Assembly: GCF_030657435.1 (NCBI RefSeq)
Contig: NZ_JAUTWS010000015.1
Location: 1-64,000 of the forward strand
Length of the DNA stretch: 64,000 nt
Source of the DNA: Paracraurococcus lichenis
GTDB lineage: Bacteria; Pseudomonadota; Alphaproteobacteria; Acetobacterales; Acetobacteraceae
Reading direction: 5' to 3'
The notes beneath the pieces were generated by a model. The model was not told the DNA's origin and searched no databases. It worked only from the letters and a program-made list of their open reading frames with translations. Position 1 is the stretch's first letter. Every line of letters begins with the position of its first letter. This document shows positions 17,233 through 26,102 of the stretch, one piece after another. Made by a program: the position numbers and the translations under genes.

Positions 17233-18708
17233 ATGCCCACGCCCGCCGACTGCCAGACCAACGAGGCGAGCCCGAGCGGCTCCGCCCTGCTCTTCGGTGA
17301 CGAGAAGACGCCGCCGCTCTGGCTCTGGCTCGCCATCGAGCAGGACGAGCTCGTGGCGCTGGAGGCGGCGCTGCTCGACCACCTCCGCTCGCCGCTCTTC
17401 CCCTCCCGCATCGGCGAGGGGCCGCTGCAGTCCGGCGACGATGCCGGGCTGCTCGAATTCGCGCTGCGCTTCGGCACCATCGCCGGCCGCTTCGCGCAGG
17501 GCACCGACCTCGTCATCGCCGCAACCCGCATCGTGACGGAGCGCGGCGGCCCGCTCTCCCGCCAGGGCGCCATGGCCTGCGTCGAGGCGCTGCAATACCG
17601 CCTGCATGCCGAGGCGCGCGGCCTCGGCGCCGCGGCGACCAACCCGGCGCGGCTGCGGCATTTCGTGCTGGCCAGCCGCCTCGCCGCCGATCTCTGGCTG
17701 CGGCACGTCCAGGGGCCGGACAGCGGCCGCCCGCTGCACCGGCGCATGGCGGAGGCGCTCGGCTTGCCGGCGGCCACCCCGGCGCCGGCCGCGCCGGAGC
17801 CGCCGCCGAAGCCGCAGGCGGGGCCCGGCACGGTGACGGTGCTACAGCCCTTCGAGCCGCCGAACGACCGCGCGGAATGGCTGAGCTACCAGCCGCTGAC
17901 CGCCCCGCTGCCGCTGCGCCGCGTGCCGCGCGACTCGGTGCGGCGGATCGAGGCCCTGGCCGAGGCGGCGCCCGCCTTCGCCGCGCCGCTGAAGGAGATC
18001 CGCCGGACGCTGGCGCTGGCCGCGCATGCCGGCCGGCCCTCCCCGCGCATCCGCCCGATCCTGCTGGTCGGCGCGCCGGGCATCGGCAAGACCTGGTTCG
18101 CGCGCCGCCTGGCGCAGGCGCTGATGCTGCCCTTCGCCTCGCTCAACCTCGGCGGCGCGACGGACAACCGCTGCCTGCAGGGCACCGCGCGCGGCTGGTC
18201 GGCGGCGACGCCGGCCTGGCCGATCGCCGAGATGTCCCGCCTGCAGGCGCCGAACCCGGTGCTCTTCCTCGACGAGGTCGAGAAGGCCGGCGGCCAGCGC
18301 GAGAGCAATGGCCGGGCGCATGACACGCTGCTGGCGATGATCGAGCCGGAGAGCGCCGCGGGCTGGTACGACGAGTGCCTGCGCACCACGGCGGACCTGC
18401 GCAACGTGGTCTGGGTGATGGCGGCGAACGAGACCCGCGGCATCCCGGCGCCCTTCCTCTCCCGCGTCTCGGTGCACCATGTGCAGCCGCCGCCGGCCTC
18501 GGCCTTCGACGGCACCTTCTCCGGCCTGCTCTCGGGGATCGCCGCGGATATCGGCTGCGTGGCACAGGAGCTGCCGGCCCTGCCGCTGGAGACGCGGCAG
18601 GCGCTGAAGCGCAGCTTCGCCCAGCACCGCAACCTGCGCCGGCTGCGGGCGCAGATCGAGGAATGCCTCGGCATCGCCGCCGAGGAAGCGCTCGAGGTCG
18701 CGCACTGA
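17233..18708 (+). CDS. AAA family ATPase of unknown function
   Basis: The C-terminal half is an AAA module: Walker A GAPGIGKTW at about residue 280, Walker B VLFLDEVEKAG at about 343, sensor-1 region VVWVMAANETRG, and an arginine-finger-like FLSRV. The N-terminal ~200 residues, ending in a Pro/Ala-rich linker, match no family I recognise. The AAA part resembles Lon-type modules, but no protease domain follows. The ATG at 17233 is chosen because codons upstream lose the GC-rich third position. A GTG at 17155 preceded by GGAGG is an alternative that would add 26 residues. Confidence 0.75.
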   Translation: MPTPADCQTNEASPSGSALLFGDEKTPPLWLWLAIEQDELVALEAALLDHLRSPLFPSRIGEGPLQSGDDAGLLEFALRFGTIAGRFAQGTDLVIAATRIVTERGGPLSRQGAMACVEALQYRLHAEARGLGAAATNPARLRHFVLASRLAADLWLRHVQGPDSGRPLHRRMAEALGLPAATPAPAAPEPPPKPQAGPGTVTVLQPFEPPNDRAEWLSYQPLTAPLPLRRVPRDSVRRIEALAEAAPAFAAPLKEIRRTLALAAHAGRPSPRIRPILLVGAPGIGKTWFARRLAQALMLPFASLNLGGATDNRCLQGTARGWSAATPAWPIAEMSRLQAPNPVLFLDEVEKAGGQRESNGRAHDTLLAMIEPESAAGWYDECLRTTADLRNVVWVMAANETRGIPAPFLSRVSVHHVQPPPASAFDGTFSGLLSGIAADIGCVAQELPALPLETRQALKRSFAQHRNLRRLRAQIEECLGIAAEEALEVAH

Positions 18709-18721
18709 CGGCTGGGACCAG

Positions 18722-18753
18722 GCGACGCCTGCGCGGATCCGGGCAGGCGTCGC
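18722..18753. terminator. Bidirectional terminator hairpin
   Basis: An 11-bp perfect stem, GCGACGCCTGC at 18722-18732 with GCAGGCGTCGC at 18743-18753 (10-base loop), lies between the convergent ends of the AAA ATPase gene (stop 18708) and the FkbM gene (stop 18790). Its position between two convergent genes supports a shared termination role. Confidence 0.6.
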
Positions 18754-18789
18754 GATCCGACCGATCAAGGCAGGCAGCCAGGCCGTCGC

Positions 18790-19605
18790 TCAGGCGGCCG
18801 GGCGCCAGCGGGAGACCCAGCCCTCGTCGAAGCCCATGACCAGCTCGTCCGCGCAGCCGCGCAGGACCAGGTGGTCGTGCAGGAAGGCCAGCAGGTTCGC
18901 GGCATCCAGGCGCATCGGCGGCGCCGTGCCGCGCAGCGCATGGGTCACCGGGAAGCGCGCCAGCCAGTCCTCCAGCACCGCGCGCGGATTGGCGTTGCGG
19001 TTGCACTGCAGCACCCAGGCATTGAACTCGGCGAAGACCACCGGGCGGAAGCGCGCCAGCGTCGCCTTCGCGCCGTCCAGCACCTCGGTCTCGAAGCCCT
19101 CGACATCCACCTTCATGAAGTCGAGCCGGGCGAGGCCGTGCCGCGCCACCAGCGCATCCACCGTCTCGACCGGCACGCGGACCCTGGGCAGCGACTCGCC
19201 GCCGAGCGTCGCCGGGTCCAGCAGATGGGCGCCGGCGGAATGCTCGGCCGCGTGGAATTCCGCCACGCCCGGCGCGGCGCCGAGGGCGACGGCCTCGACC
19301 GCGACGCGCTCCCCGAGCCCGTTCGCCGCGACGGTCTCCCGCAGCGCGGCATGGGTGCGCGGGGAGGGCTCGACCGCCAGGATCCGCCCGCGCGGCACGA
19401 CCGGCGCGAGGGCGAGGGCCGAGAGGCCGATATTGGCGCCGATATCGAGCGCGACGCCGTCCGCCGGCAGCACGGCGGCGGCGACCGCGGCCATCTCCGC
19501 CATGCCGGTCGCATGGGCCTCGGCATGCGCGAAGAAGCTGTCCTCCGCCTGGCCGGCCACCTGCCAGTCCCGCCCGCCGATGCGGATCGCGCGCGTGCCG
19601 ATCAT
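18790..19605 (-). CDS. FkbM family methyltransferase
   Basis: SAM-dependent methyltransferase of the FkbM family, which O-methylates small molecules or sugar moieties. The 271 residues contain the SAM-binding motif ALDIGANIGLSALALAPVVPRGRILAVEPSP at about 52-85 and the FkbM segment LARLDFMKVDVEGFETEVLDGAKATLARFRPVVFAEFN. Length is usual. No glycosyltransferases or polysaccharide genes flank it, so the acceptor is unknown. It is a single gene on the minus strand. Confidence 0.88.
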   Translation of the reverse strand: MIGTRAIRIGGRDWQVAGQAEDSFFAHAEAHATGMAEMAAVAAAVLPADGVALDIGANIGLSALALAPVVPRGRILAVEPSPRTHAALRETVAANGLGERVAVEAVALGAAPGVAEFHAAEHSAGAHLLDPATLGGESLPRVRVPVETVDALVARHGLARLDFMKVDVEGFETEVLDGAKATLARFRPVVFAEFNAWVLQCNRNANPRAVLEDWLARFPVTHALRGTAPPMRLDAANLLAFLHDHLVLRGCADELVMGFDEGWVSRWRPAA

Positions 19606-19672
19606 CCCTGCCTCCGGCCCCTGTCCGGGCTTCAGATGGGCGATGGCGGGCCGGGACGGAAGCGCCGCGGCG

Positions 19673-19825
19673 TCAGATCCGGCCCATCAGCGCCATGATG
19701 ATCAGCACCAGCACGATCAGGCCGAGCAGGCCGGAGGGGTAGTAGCCCCAGCCGCGGCTATAGGGCCAGGTCGGCAGGGCGCCGAGCAGGATCAGGATGA
19801 GCACGATCAGCAGGATGGTGGACAT
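19673..19825 (-). CDS. DUF3309-type membrane micro-protein
   Basis: A 50-residue protein, MSTILLIVLILILLGALPTW then PYSRGWGYYPSGLLG and a second hydrophobic stretch LIVLVLIIMALMGRI. This two-helix arrangement with the central YSRGWGYYPSG matches the DUF3309 family found in many proteobacteria. Function is unknown; family members are often linked to general stress response in alphaproteobacteria, which is not shown here. The ATG is preceded by GAGAGGAA. Confidence 0.85.
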   Translation of the reverse strand: MSTILLIVLILILLGALPTWPYSRGWGYYPSGLLGLIVLVLIIMALMGRI

Positions 19826-19925
19826 CGTCGTTCCTCTCCCGTGAGGCACATGGTTCGGGCGAGGAACGGCGACAGACCGCGCCGGTTTCCGGGAGGATCC
19901 CGGCGCTTTGTCGTGATGGCGGCCT

Positions 19926-21245
19926 CTAGCGCAGGAATTCCGGCGAGATCAGGTTCGGCAGGAACAGCACCACCTCGGGGAAGACGATGATGGCCGCCAG
20001 AACCGCAAGCATCGGCAGCAGCATGATGCAGGTATCCTTCAGCGCATCCGCGATGCGCATCCCGGCCACCGAGCAGGCGATCATCAGGCAGAGCCCGTAT
20101 GGCGGCGTCACCAGCCCGAAGGCGAGCGCCACGATGCCGATCATGGCGAAATGCACCGGGTCCATGCCGACGCCGACGGCCAGAGGCTGCAGGATGGCGC
20201 CGACGATGATGATCGCCGGGATGGCGTCGAGGAAGCAGCCCACCACCAGGAAGACGCCGGCGATGAAGAAGCCGGTGGTGATCCGCCCCATGCCCCAGGT
20301 CGAGACATTCGCCAGCAGCGCCTCCGGGATCTGGTAGAAGGCGAGCAGCCAGCCGAAGGCCGAGGCGGTGCCGACGCAGAACAGCGCGACGCCGGCCAGT
20401 CGCCCCGTCTCCCCCAACGCGTCCACCAGGCCGCGCCAGGTCATCTCGCGGTAGACGACCAGGGAGAGGAAGCCGGCATAGAGCACGGCGATGCAGGCGC
20501 TCTCCGTCGCGGTGAACCAGCCGAAGATCTTGCCGCCGATGATGATCATCGGCGTGGTCAGGGCCGGGATGGAGATCAGGAAGGTGTGCGCGATCTCGCG
20601 GAGCGTCGCCCGCGGATAGGTCGGGTATCCCCGCGCCTTCGCATAGGCATGCACGGTCGCCATCTGCACCAGCCCGATCAGCAGGCCGGGGATGATGCCG
20701 GCGAGGAAGAGCGCGCCGATCGAGACCGTCAGCACGCCGCCCCAGACGATCATCAGGATCGACGGCGGGATGATGACGGCGAGCACCGCCGAGACGGCGG
20801 TGATGGCGACGGAGAAGCTGTCGTCGTAGCCCTCCTTCCGCTGCGCCTCGATGAAGATCTTCGACTGGCTGGCGGCATCCGCCGTGCTGCTGCCGGAGAT
20901 GCCGGCGAAGAAGATCGACAGCACCACGTTGATCTGCGCGAGGCCGCCGGGGAAGTGGCCGACCAGCGCCCGGCTGAAGGCCATGAGACGGTCGGTGATG
21001 CCGCCGATGTTCATCAGGTTGGCGGTCAGCAGGAAGAAGGGGACCGCCAGCAGGATGAAGCTGTTGTAGGCGTTGAAGGTCTCCTGCGCGAGCATCATGG
21101 GGCTGAGCCGCGGCTCGATCAGCAGGATCGGCAGGCAGGCGAGGCCGAGCGAGACGGCGACCGGCACGCGCAGCACCAGCAGCAGGAAGAAGACGCCGAA
21201 GAGGATCTCGGCGGCCGTGCCGGCCGAGAGGACATTGCCGCCCAT
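19926..21245 (-). CDS. dctM: TRAP transporter large permease (DctM)
   Basis: Main membrane subunit of a tripartite ATP-independent periplasmic transporter. From the ATG at 21245 it is 439 residues with about twelve hydrophobic helices. It has the DctM hallmarks SGSSTADAASQSKIFIEAQRKEGYDDSFSVAITAVSAVLAVIIPPSI and GLVTPPYGLCLMIACSVAGM. The long open frame upstream is the shadow of dctQ. The start overlaps the dctQ stop (TGATG). Cargo is a carboxylate of unknown identity. Confidence 0.95.
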   Translation of the reverse strand: MGGNVLSAGTAAEILFGVFFLLLVLRVPVAVSLGLACLPILLIEPRLSPMMLAQETFNAYNSFILLAVPFFLLTANLMNIGGITDRLMAFSRALVGHFPGGLAQINVVLSIFFAGISGSSTADAASQSKIFIEAQRKEGYDDSFSVAITAVSAVLAVIIPPSILMIVWGGVLTVSIGALFLAGIIPGLLIGLVQMATVHAYAKARGYPTYPRATLREIAHTFLISIPALTTPMIIIGGKIFGWFTATESACIAVLYAGFLSLVVYREMTWRGLVDALGETGRLAGVALFCVGTASAFGWLLAFYQIPEALLANVSTWGMGRITTGFFIAGVFLVVGCFLDAIPAIIIVGAILQPLAVGVGMDPVHFAMIGIVALAFGLVTPPYGLCLMIACSVAGMRIADALKDTCIMLLPMLAVLAAIIVFPEVVLFLPNLISPEFLR

Positions 21246-21757
21246 CACGCGGCCTCCCCGCGCAGCACCGCGACGGCGTCCAGCATGCGCTCCGCCTCGA
21301 ACAGCATCCAGACCGCGCCGGCGACGGGCCAGGCGATGTGGATGATCCAGAGCGGCAGCTCGGCCAGTTCCGAGATCCGCCACCACGCGAAGTCGGTGAA
21401 CTCGATCCCCCACCAGAGGAAGACGAAGGCGAAGACCAGGATGAAGCTGCCCGAGAGCAGCTCCACCTTCGCCTCGCCGCGCGGCGAGAGCCTGGGGAAG
21501 ACGTCGACGGTGAAGTGCGTCCCCTCCCGCACCGCCAGCATGGCGCCGAGCATGACGGAATAGACCAGGCAGAAGCGGGCCATCTCCTCCGTCCAGATAT
21601 AGGCGGGGATCAGGGAGGTGTAGCGCGAGAAGATCTGCAGGCTGACGGGGAGGACCAGCACGCCGACGGTCACGATCAGCAGCAGCAGGATCAGGCCGGC
21701 AAGCGCGCGGTTGACGGCGCGGAGCGCGGCCGGCGCCCCGGGACGATGGGTTTGCAT
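21245..21757 (-). CDS. dctQ: TRAP transporter small permease (DctQ)
   Basis: Small membrane subunit of the TRAP system. The 170 residues form four hydrophobic helices, with the family segment SRYTSLIPAYIWTEEMARFCLVYSVMLGAMLAVREGTHFTVDVFP between helices 1 and 3. It lies between the binding protein and DctM genes in the usual P-Q-M order. Its stop codon overlaps the dctM start by one base, so the two are translationally coupled. Confidence 0.93.
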   Translation of the reverse strand: MQTHRPGAPAALRAVNRALAGLILLLLIVTVGVLVLPVSLQIFSRYTSLIPAYIWTEEMARFCLVYSVMLGAMLAVREGTHFTVDVFPRLSPRGEAKVELLSGSFILVFAFVFLWWGIEFTDFAWWRISELAELPLWIIHIAWPVAGAVWMLFEAERMLDAVAVLRGEAA

Positions 21758-21834
21758 GAAGGGTCCTGGACGAGGGGAGCGGCGAGGGCGGTCACCGCGC
21801 GGCCGTGCCGGCCGGCCGCGCGGGGCCGGCGGGC

Positions 21835-22827
21835 TTACGAGGTCAGCGCGTTGATGCGGTTGAGGATGGTCTCCGCATCGATCTCCTTGGCATAGGCGGC
21901 CATCACCGGATCGACCAGCTTCTTCATCTCGGCGCGCTGGGCAAACTCGACGCGGCGCAGCCGCCCCACCTTCTCCAGCGTCTCCAGGATCTGCCCGTCG
22001 GCGCCCGATTCGGCCTGGCGGTGGAAGGCGCTGGCCTCCTTGCCGGCGCGGCGGATCGCCGCCTGCAGGTCGTTCGGCAGCTTGCTCAGCGTGCCGACGG
22101 AGAAGCAGAGCGGCCGGATGGTGATGGCGTGCTGGGTCATGGCGAGGTCGGGCGCCACCTCGTAGAACCGCATCTGCTCGACGCCCGCCGCCTCGTTCTC
22201 GCCGGCGTCGATGACGTTGTTCTGGATGGCGTTGTAGATCTCGTTGTAGGCGATGACGGTCGGCGACATGCCGACGGCGCTGAAGGTGCGCGACCAGATC
22301 GGCGCGCCCTGCACCCGGACCTTCAGGCCGCGCATCCCGGCCAGGTCCGTCACCTTCTTGTTGGCGAAGATGTTGCGCACGCCGCCGCCGCCATAGCCGA
22401 TCATCAGCACGCGGGCGCGCTTCTCGACCTCGTCCGCCACCGGCTTGAACAGGTCCTGGTCCAGCACGGCGTTCCAGTGCCCGAGGTCGCGGAACAGGAA
22501 GGGCGCGTCGATGAAGGGCGCCGCCTTGGAGAAGGTGGACATATGCGCCGGCGAGACGACGGCATAGTCCACCGCCCGCCCCTGCGCCATGTACTCGAAA
22601 TACTGCTTCTCGAGGCCGAGCGACGAGTTCTTGTGCAGCACGAAATTGATCGGCTTGCCCCAGTACTGCTTCACCAGTTCCTCGAACCGGACCAGCGCCT
22701 TCGTATAGGGATGGTCGTCGCCGAACTGGGAGGCGCCGTTCAGGGTGATGGCCCCCTGGGCGCGAACGGGGATGGACAGAAGGGCGGGCGCAGCCAGCGC
22801 GCCCCCCAGCAGGGCCCTGCGATGCAT
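21835..22827 (-). CDS. dctP: TRAP transporter substrate-binding protein (DctP)
   Basis: Periplasmic receptor of the TRAP transporter. The 330 residues have an N-terminal signal (MHRRALLGGALAAPALLSIPVRAQ) followed by a DctP fold. Conserved features include DLAGMRGLKVRVQGAPIWSRTFSAVGMSPTVIAYNEIYNAIQNNVIDAGENEAAG, containing the ligand carboxylate-binding arginine region. The ATG at 22827 has GAGGAGA six bases upstream. It is the first gene of the dctPQM operon. The specific ligand cannot be assigned. Confidence 0.94.
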   Translation of the reverse strand: MHRRALLGGALAAPALLSIPVRAQGAITLNGASQFGDDHPYTKALVRFEELVKQYWGKPINFVLHKNSSLGLEKQYFEYMAQGRAVDYAVVSPAHMSTFSKAAPFIDAPFLFRDLGHWNAVLDQDLFKPVADEVEKRARVLMIGYGGGGVRNIFANKKVTDLAGMRGLKVRVQGAPIWSRTFSAVGMSPTVIAYNEIYNAIQNNVIDAGENEAAGVEQMRFYEVAPDLAMTQHAITIRPLCFSVGTLSKLPNDLQAAIRRAGKEASAFHRQAESGADGQILETLEKVGRLRRVEFAQRAEMKKLVDPVMAAYAKEIDAETILNRINALTS

Positions 22828-23001
22828 GATGTCTCCTCGGACGTGGTCGGCCTTGGTGGCCGTTTCCGGCGGCGAGCCTAGCCGTACATTCCGGGTATGG
22901 GAACCGGCGTCCGATGCGGCCGTCCCCGCCGGCCAGGACGAAGCCATGGCAGGGCGCCGCCCGGCGTTCCCCCTCCGGCCGGCCGGCGCTATCCTGCGGG
23001 C

Positions 23002-23196
23002 ATGGGCGACATCGTCAACCTGAACCGGCTTCGCAAGGCGAAGGCCCGGGCCGAGGCCGAAGCGACCGCGGCCGCCAACCGCGCCAAGCATGGCCGGACC
23101 GGCGCCGAGAAGGCGAACGACCGCCGCGCCGAGCAACGCCGGCAGGCGCTGCTGGACGGCGCGCGGCGCGACCCGCCGGGGGACGAGTCCCGCTGA
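23002..23196 (+). CDS. DUF4169 family small protein
   Basis: A 64-residue, highly charged protein, MGDIVNLNRLRKAKARAEAE then TAAANRAKHGRTGAEKANDRRAEQRRQALLDGARRD. The MGDIVNLN opening and the R-x-x-F/H-G-R-T-x-A-E-K motif match the DUF4169 family of alphaproteobacteria. Function is unknown; it looks helical and cytoplasmic. It is divergent from dctP, and a lipoprotein gene follows after 40 bases. Confidence 0.85.
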   Translation: MGDIVNLNRLRKAKARAEAEATAAANRAKHGRTGAEKANDRRAEQRRQALLDGARRDPPGDESR

Positions 23197-23236
23197 CCCC
23201 AATGCCCCTGCCGGGCCGATCCTGACGGAGACCTCC

Positions 23237-23683
23237 ATGCCGGCCGCTCGCCGCCTCCTGGCGCTGCTCGCGCCATGCCTCCTTGCCGCCTGCGTGAACG
23301 AGACGGTGATCCCCCAGGCAACCGATGCGCCCGGGCCCGCGCGGCCCGCCGCGGCGGCGGCCCCGGCCGCGGGGCCGGTCACCGCCTATGACGGCCGCTA
23401 TGCCGGCACCATCACGCTGAACCCCGACCGCACCCGGGCCTGCCCGGCCGCGCCGCGGGAGCAGCGCGAGATCACGGTGCGCCAGGGCCGCGCCAGCTTC
23501 CTGATCGTCCCGCAGACCCGCCAGACCCTGAACGGGGTGGTCGGCCCGGCGGGCGACGTGCGGATGGCCGATACGCTCGACCGGACCATCGCCACCACCG
23601 GCGCCTTCGCCGAAGGCCGCTTCCTCGGCGAGCACCGCAACGGCCTCTGCAGCTATGCCGTGAGCATGACGAAGCAGGAGTGA
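23237..23683 (+). CDS. Putative lipoprotein
   Basis: A 148-residue protein with a lipoprotein signal, MPAARRLLALLAPCLLAAC, where the lipobox cysteine is residue 19. After an Ala/Pro-rich spacer comes a small domain starting VTAYDGRYAGTITLNPDRTRACP, with WxG-like small-beta character and two further cysteines. It resembles uncharacterised secreted beta-rich proteins of Acetobacteraceae. No specific function can be assigned. The ATG is preceded by CGGAGACC. Confidence 0.75.
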   Translation: MPAARRLLALLAPCLLAACVNETVIPQATDAPGPARPAAAAAPAAGPVTAYDGRYAGTITLNPDRTRACPAAPREQREITVRQGRASFLIVPQTRQTLNGVVGPAGDVRMADTLDRTIATTGAFAEGRFLGEHRNGLCSYAVSMTKQE

Positions 23684-23726
23684 CCACGGCCGGCCTCGGC
23701 CGGCACCGCTCCCTGCCCCGGAGCGG

Positions 23727-24164
23727 TCAGCGCGGGCCCTTCTGCACCGGCGGAGCCCTGGTCTCGATCCAGGTCGACAGGGCGCGCAGCAGCGAATGGG
23801 CAAAGAAGACCAGGGCGGTCAGGCCGATGGCCAGCCCGAATTCCTGCAGGCCCGCCGCCGCGCCCACCGCCGCCACCGCCCAGAAGGTGGCCGCGGTCGA
23901 GAGGCCGCGCACCGTCATCCCCTTCCGCAGGATCACGCCGGCGCCGATGAAGCCGATGCCCGTGGCGATGGCGCCGAGCGCCGCGCCGGGATTGCTGCCG
24001 CCATGCGCGACGGCGATGCGGGCGAAGACGCAGGCCGCGGCGGCGACCAGGGCGCAGGAGCGCAAGCCGCCGGGATGGCGGCGCCATTCGCGCTCCGCCC
24101 CGATGGCGGCGCCGAGCAGGAAGGCGAGGAGGACGGCGAGGAGGTTTTCCGGGAAGCTCGGCAT
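23727..24164 (-). CDS. MgtC/SapB family membrane protein (paralogue 1)
   Basis: A 145-residue inner-membrane protein with the MgtC hallmarks LLGAAIGAEREWRRHPGGLRSCALVAAAACVFA and GIGFIGAGVILRKGMTVRGLSTAATFWAVAAVGAAAG. It is the short form lacking the C-terminal cytoplasmic domain of Salmonella MgtC. Family members are linked to magnesium limitation and to modulation of the ATP synthase; the role here is inferred from homology only. The ATG at 24164 gives a normal length. A close paralogue follows at 24293. Confidence 0.88.
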   Translation of the reverse strand: MPSFPENLLAVLLAFLLGAAIGAEREWRRHPGGLRSCALVAAAACVFARIAVAHGGSNPGAALGAIATGIGFIGAGVILRKGMTVRGLSTAATFWAVAAVGAAAGLQEFGLAIGLTALVFFAHSLLRALSTWIETRAPPVQKGPR

Positions 24165-24292
24165 GGCCCAGCGATGCGCCGACCGGGGCCGGAACGGAAA
24201 TCCCCGGTTCGCGATGCCGCCGGCGCCCCACCGATGAAGGCCACGCGCTGCGCCCCGATGCCGCCGGATGGCAGCACGGCCGTGGGGCCTCT

Positions 24293-24766
24293 CTAGCCCT
24301 CCAGCGCCCGGTCCTCCGCCGAGGGATGCGGCGGCCGCCGGCGCCAGATCAGCCGCTGCACCGGCTTGAGCAGGATGTTGATCAGCAGCACCAGCACGGT
24401 CAGCCAGAGGGCGCCTACCGTCTCCTGCGCACCGGCCTGGGCACCGATGGCGGCGACGCACCAGATGGTGGCCGCCGTCGAGAGGCCGCGGACATTCGCC
24501 CCCTCCCGCATGATCGCGCCGGCACCGAGGAAGCCGACGCCGGTGGCGATGGCACCGAAGGCCGCGCCGAGATTGGCGGGATCGACCCGCGTCGTCATCA
24601 GGTCGGCGAAGGCGGCGGCCGCGACCGAGACGAGTACGCAGGCGCGCAGCCCGGCGGCGCTCTGCCGCCACTCGCGCTCGGCGCCGACCATGGCGCCGAG
24701 CAGGAAGGCGATGGGCAGGCCGGAGAGGGTGGTGTCCCCGGTCAGCCAGGAGAGCAGCCAGGCCAT
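24293..24766 (-). CDS. MgtC/SapB family membrane protein (paralogue 2)
   Basis: A 157-residue membrane protein with the same MgtC core, FLLGAMVGAEREWRQSAAGLRACVLVSVAAAAFA and GVGFLGAGAIMREGANVRGLSTAATIWCVAAIGAQAGAQE, and a basic C-terminal tail. It lies upstream of paralogue 1 on the same strand with a 128-base gap, so the pair is probably a tandem duplication. Glu and Arg of the EREWR motif are present in both copies. It follows ychF after 18 bases. Confidence 0.88.
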   Translation of the reverse strand: MAWLLSWLTGDTTLSGLPIAFLLGAMVGAEREWRQSAAGLRACVLVSVAAAAFADLMTTRVDPANLGAAFGAIATGVGFLGAGAIMREGANVRGLSTAATIWCVAAIGAQAGAQETVGALWLTVLVLLINILLKPVQRLIWRRRPPHPSAEDRALEG

Positions 24767-24784
24767 CGCCGCCGCCGCGCGGCC

Positions 24785-25879
24785 TCAGACGTTGAAGCGG
24801 AAGAGCAGGACGTCGCCGTCCTTCACCACGTATTCCTTGCCCTCGACCCGCATCTTGCCGGCTTCCTTGGCGCCCTGCTCGCCGCCGAGCGCGACGTAGT
24901 CGTCATAGGCGATGCATTCCGCGGCGATGAAGCCGCGCTCGAAGTCGCCATGGATGACGCCGGCCGCCTGCGGCGCCTTGGTCCCCCGCGTGATGGTCCA
25001 GGCGCGGGCCTCCTTCGGCCCGACGGTGAAGTAGGTCTGCAGGCCGAGCAGCGCGTATCCGGCGCGGATGACGCGATCGAGGCCGCCCTCGTGCAGGCCG
25101 AGGCTCTCGAGGAAGTCGCCGCGGTCGGCCGGCGCCATCTGGCTGATCTCGGCCTCGATCGCGGCCGAGACCACGACGGCGCGGGCGCCCTCGCGCTCCG
25201 CCATCTCGAAGACGCGCTGCGACTGCGCGTTGCCGGTCGCCGCCGAGGCTTCCTCGACATTGCAGACATAGAGCACGGGCTTGGTGGTCAGGAGCTGCAG
25301 CCGCGCCGCGGCCGCTTCCTCGCCCTTCGGCACGGCGGTGCGGGCGGGCTTGCCCTCCTGCAGCGCCTTGACGATCGGGTCGATCAGCGTGAGTTGCTGG
25401 ATCGCCTCCTTGTCGCCGTTCCGCGCGCGCTTCTGCAGGCCGACCTGGCGCTTCTCCAGCCCCTCGAGGTCGGCGAGCATCAGCTCGGTCTCGACCGTCT
25501 CGGCATCCCGCACCGGATCGACGCTGCCCTCGACATGGGTGATGTCGCCATCCTCGAAGCAGCGGAGGACATGGACGATCGCGTCCACCTCCCGGATGTT
25601 CGCCAGGAACTGGTTGCCCAGGCCCTCGCCCTTCGAGGCGCCGCGGACCAGGCCGGCGATGTCGACGAATTCGAGGCTGGTCGGGACGATCTTCTGCGAC
25701 TTGCCGATCTCCGCCAGCTTCGTCAGCCGCGGGTCGGGCACGCCGACGCGGCCGACATTCGGCTCGATGGTGCAGAAGGGGTAGTTGGCGGCCTGCGCCG
25801 CCGCCGTCTCGGTCAGCGCATTGAACAGCGTGGATTTCCCCACGTTCGGCAGGCCGACGATGCCGCAGTTGAAACCCAC
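24785..25879 (-). CDS. ychF: Redox-regulated ATPase YchF (Obg-like)
   Basis: Universally conserved ribosome-associated ATPase of the Obg superfamily. The 364 residues start [23 protein letters not shown] (P-loop at 9-17), contain the G3-like [29 protein letters not shown], and end with a TGS domain including [42 protein letters not shown]. Length matches the family. It is in the usual neighbourhood of pth, rplY and prs. Confidence 0.97.
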   Translation of the reverse strand: MGFNCGIVGLPNVGKSTLFNALTETAAAQAANYPFCTIEPNVGRVGVPDPRLTKLAEIGKSQKIVPTSLEFVDIAGLVRGASKGEGLGNQFLANIREVDAIVHVLRCFEDGDITHVEGSVDPVRDAETVETELMLADLEGLEKRQVGLQKRARNGDKEAIQQLTLIDPIVKALQEGKPARTAVPKGEEAAAARLQLLTTKPVLYVCNVEEASAATGNAQSQRVFEMAEREGARAVVVSAAIEAEISQMAPADRGDFLESLGLHEGGLDRVIRAGYALLGLQTYFTVGPKEARAWTITRGTKAPQAAGVIHGDFERGFIAAECIAYDDYVALGGEQGAKEAGKMRVEGKEYVVKDGDVLLFRFNV

Positions 25880-25995
25880 GGGAACCTCCTGAAGCGATGG
25901 GCGCCGGCCGCCCGCAGGCGGGGCGCCGCACCCTGAACCACGTCATGGCCGGGCACCGGCCCGGCCGTCATCCTGCGACGCGGGGACGCGCCGCC

Positions 25996-26102
25996 AGAGC
26001 AGATCGCCGCAGAGCGGCAGCGCTCGGAGGCGTGGATCTGCTCTCCAAATCAATAGCCTAGAGCGTTCTCACGCTGCACCGTCAGCGTGAGAACGCTCTA
26101 GG
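25996..26102. repeat. Composite palindromic element with 20-bp perfect inverted repeat
   Basis: The gap between ychF and the next gene holds a perfect 20-bp inverted repeat, arms 26057-26076 and 26083-26102 with loop CACCGT; the arm core is GAGCGTTCTCACGCTG. Just beside it, AGAGCAGATC at 25996-26005 is inverted at 26035-26044, enclosing a GCCGC/GCGGC stem. The total looks like a structured repeated extragenic element. The right arm supplies the stop codon of the gene at 26098. GAGCGTT-type palindromes are dispersed in several alphaproteobacterial genomes; copy number here needs a genome search. Confidence 0.75.
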
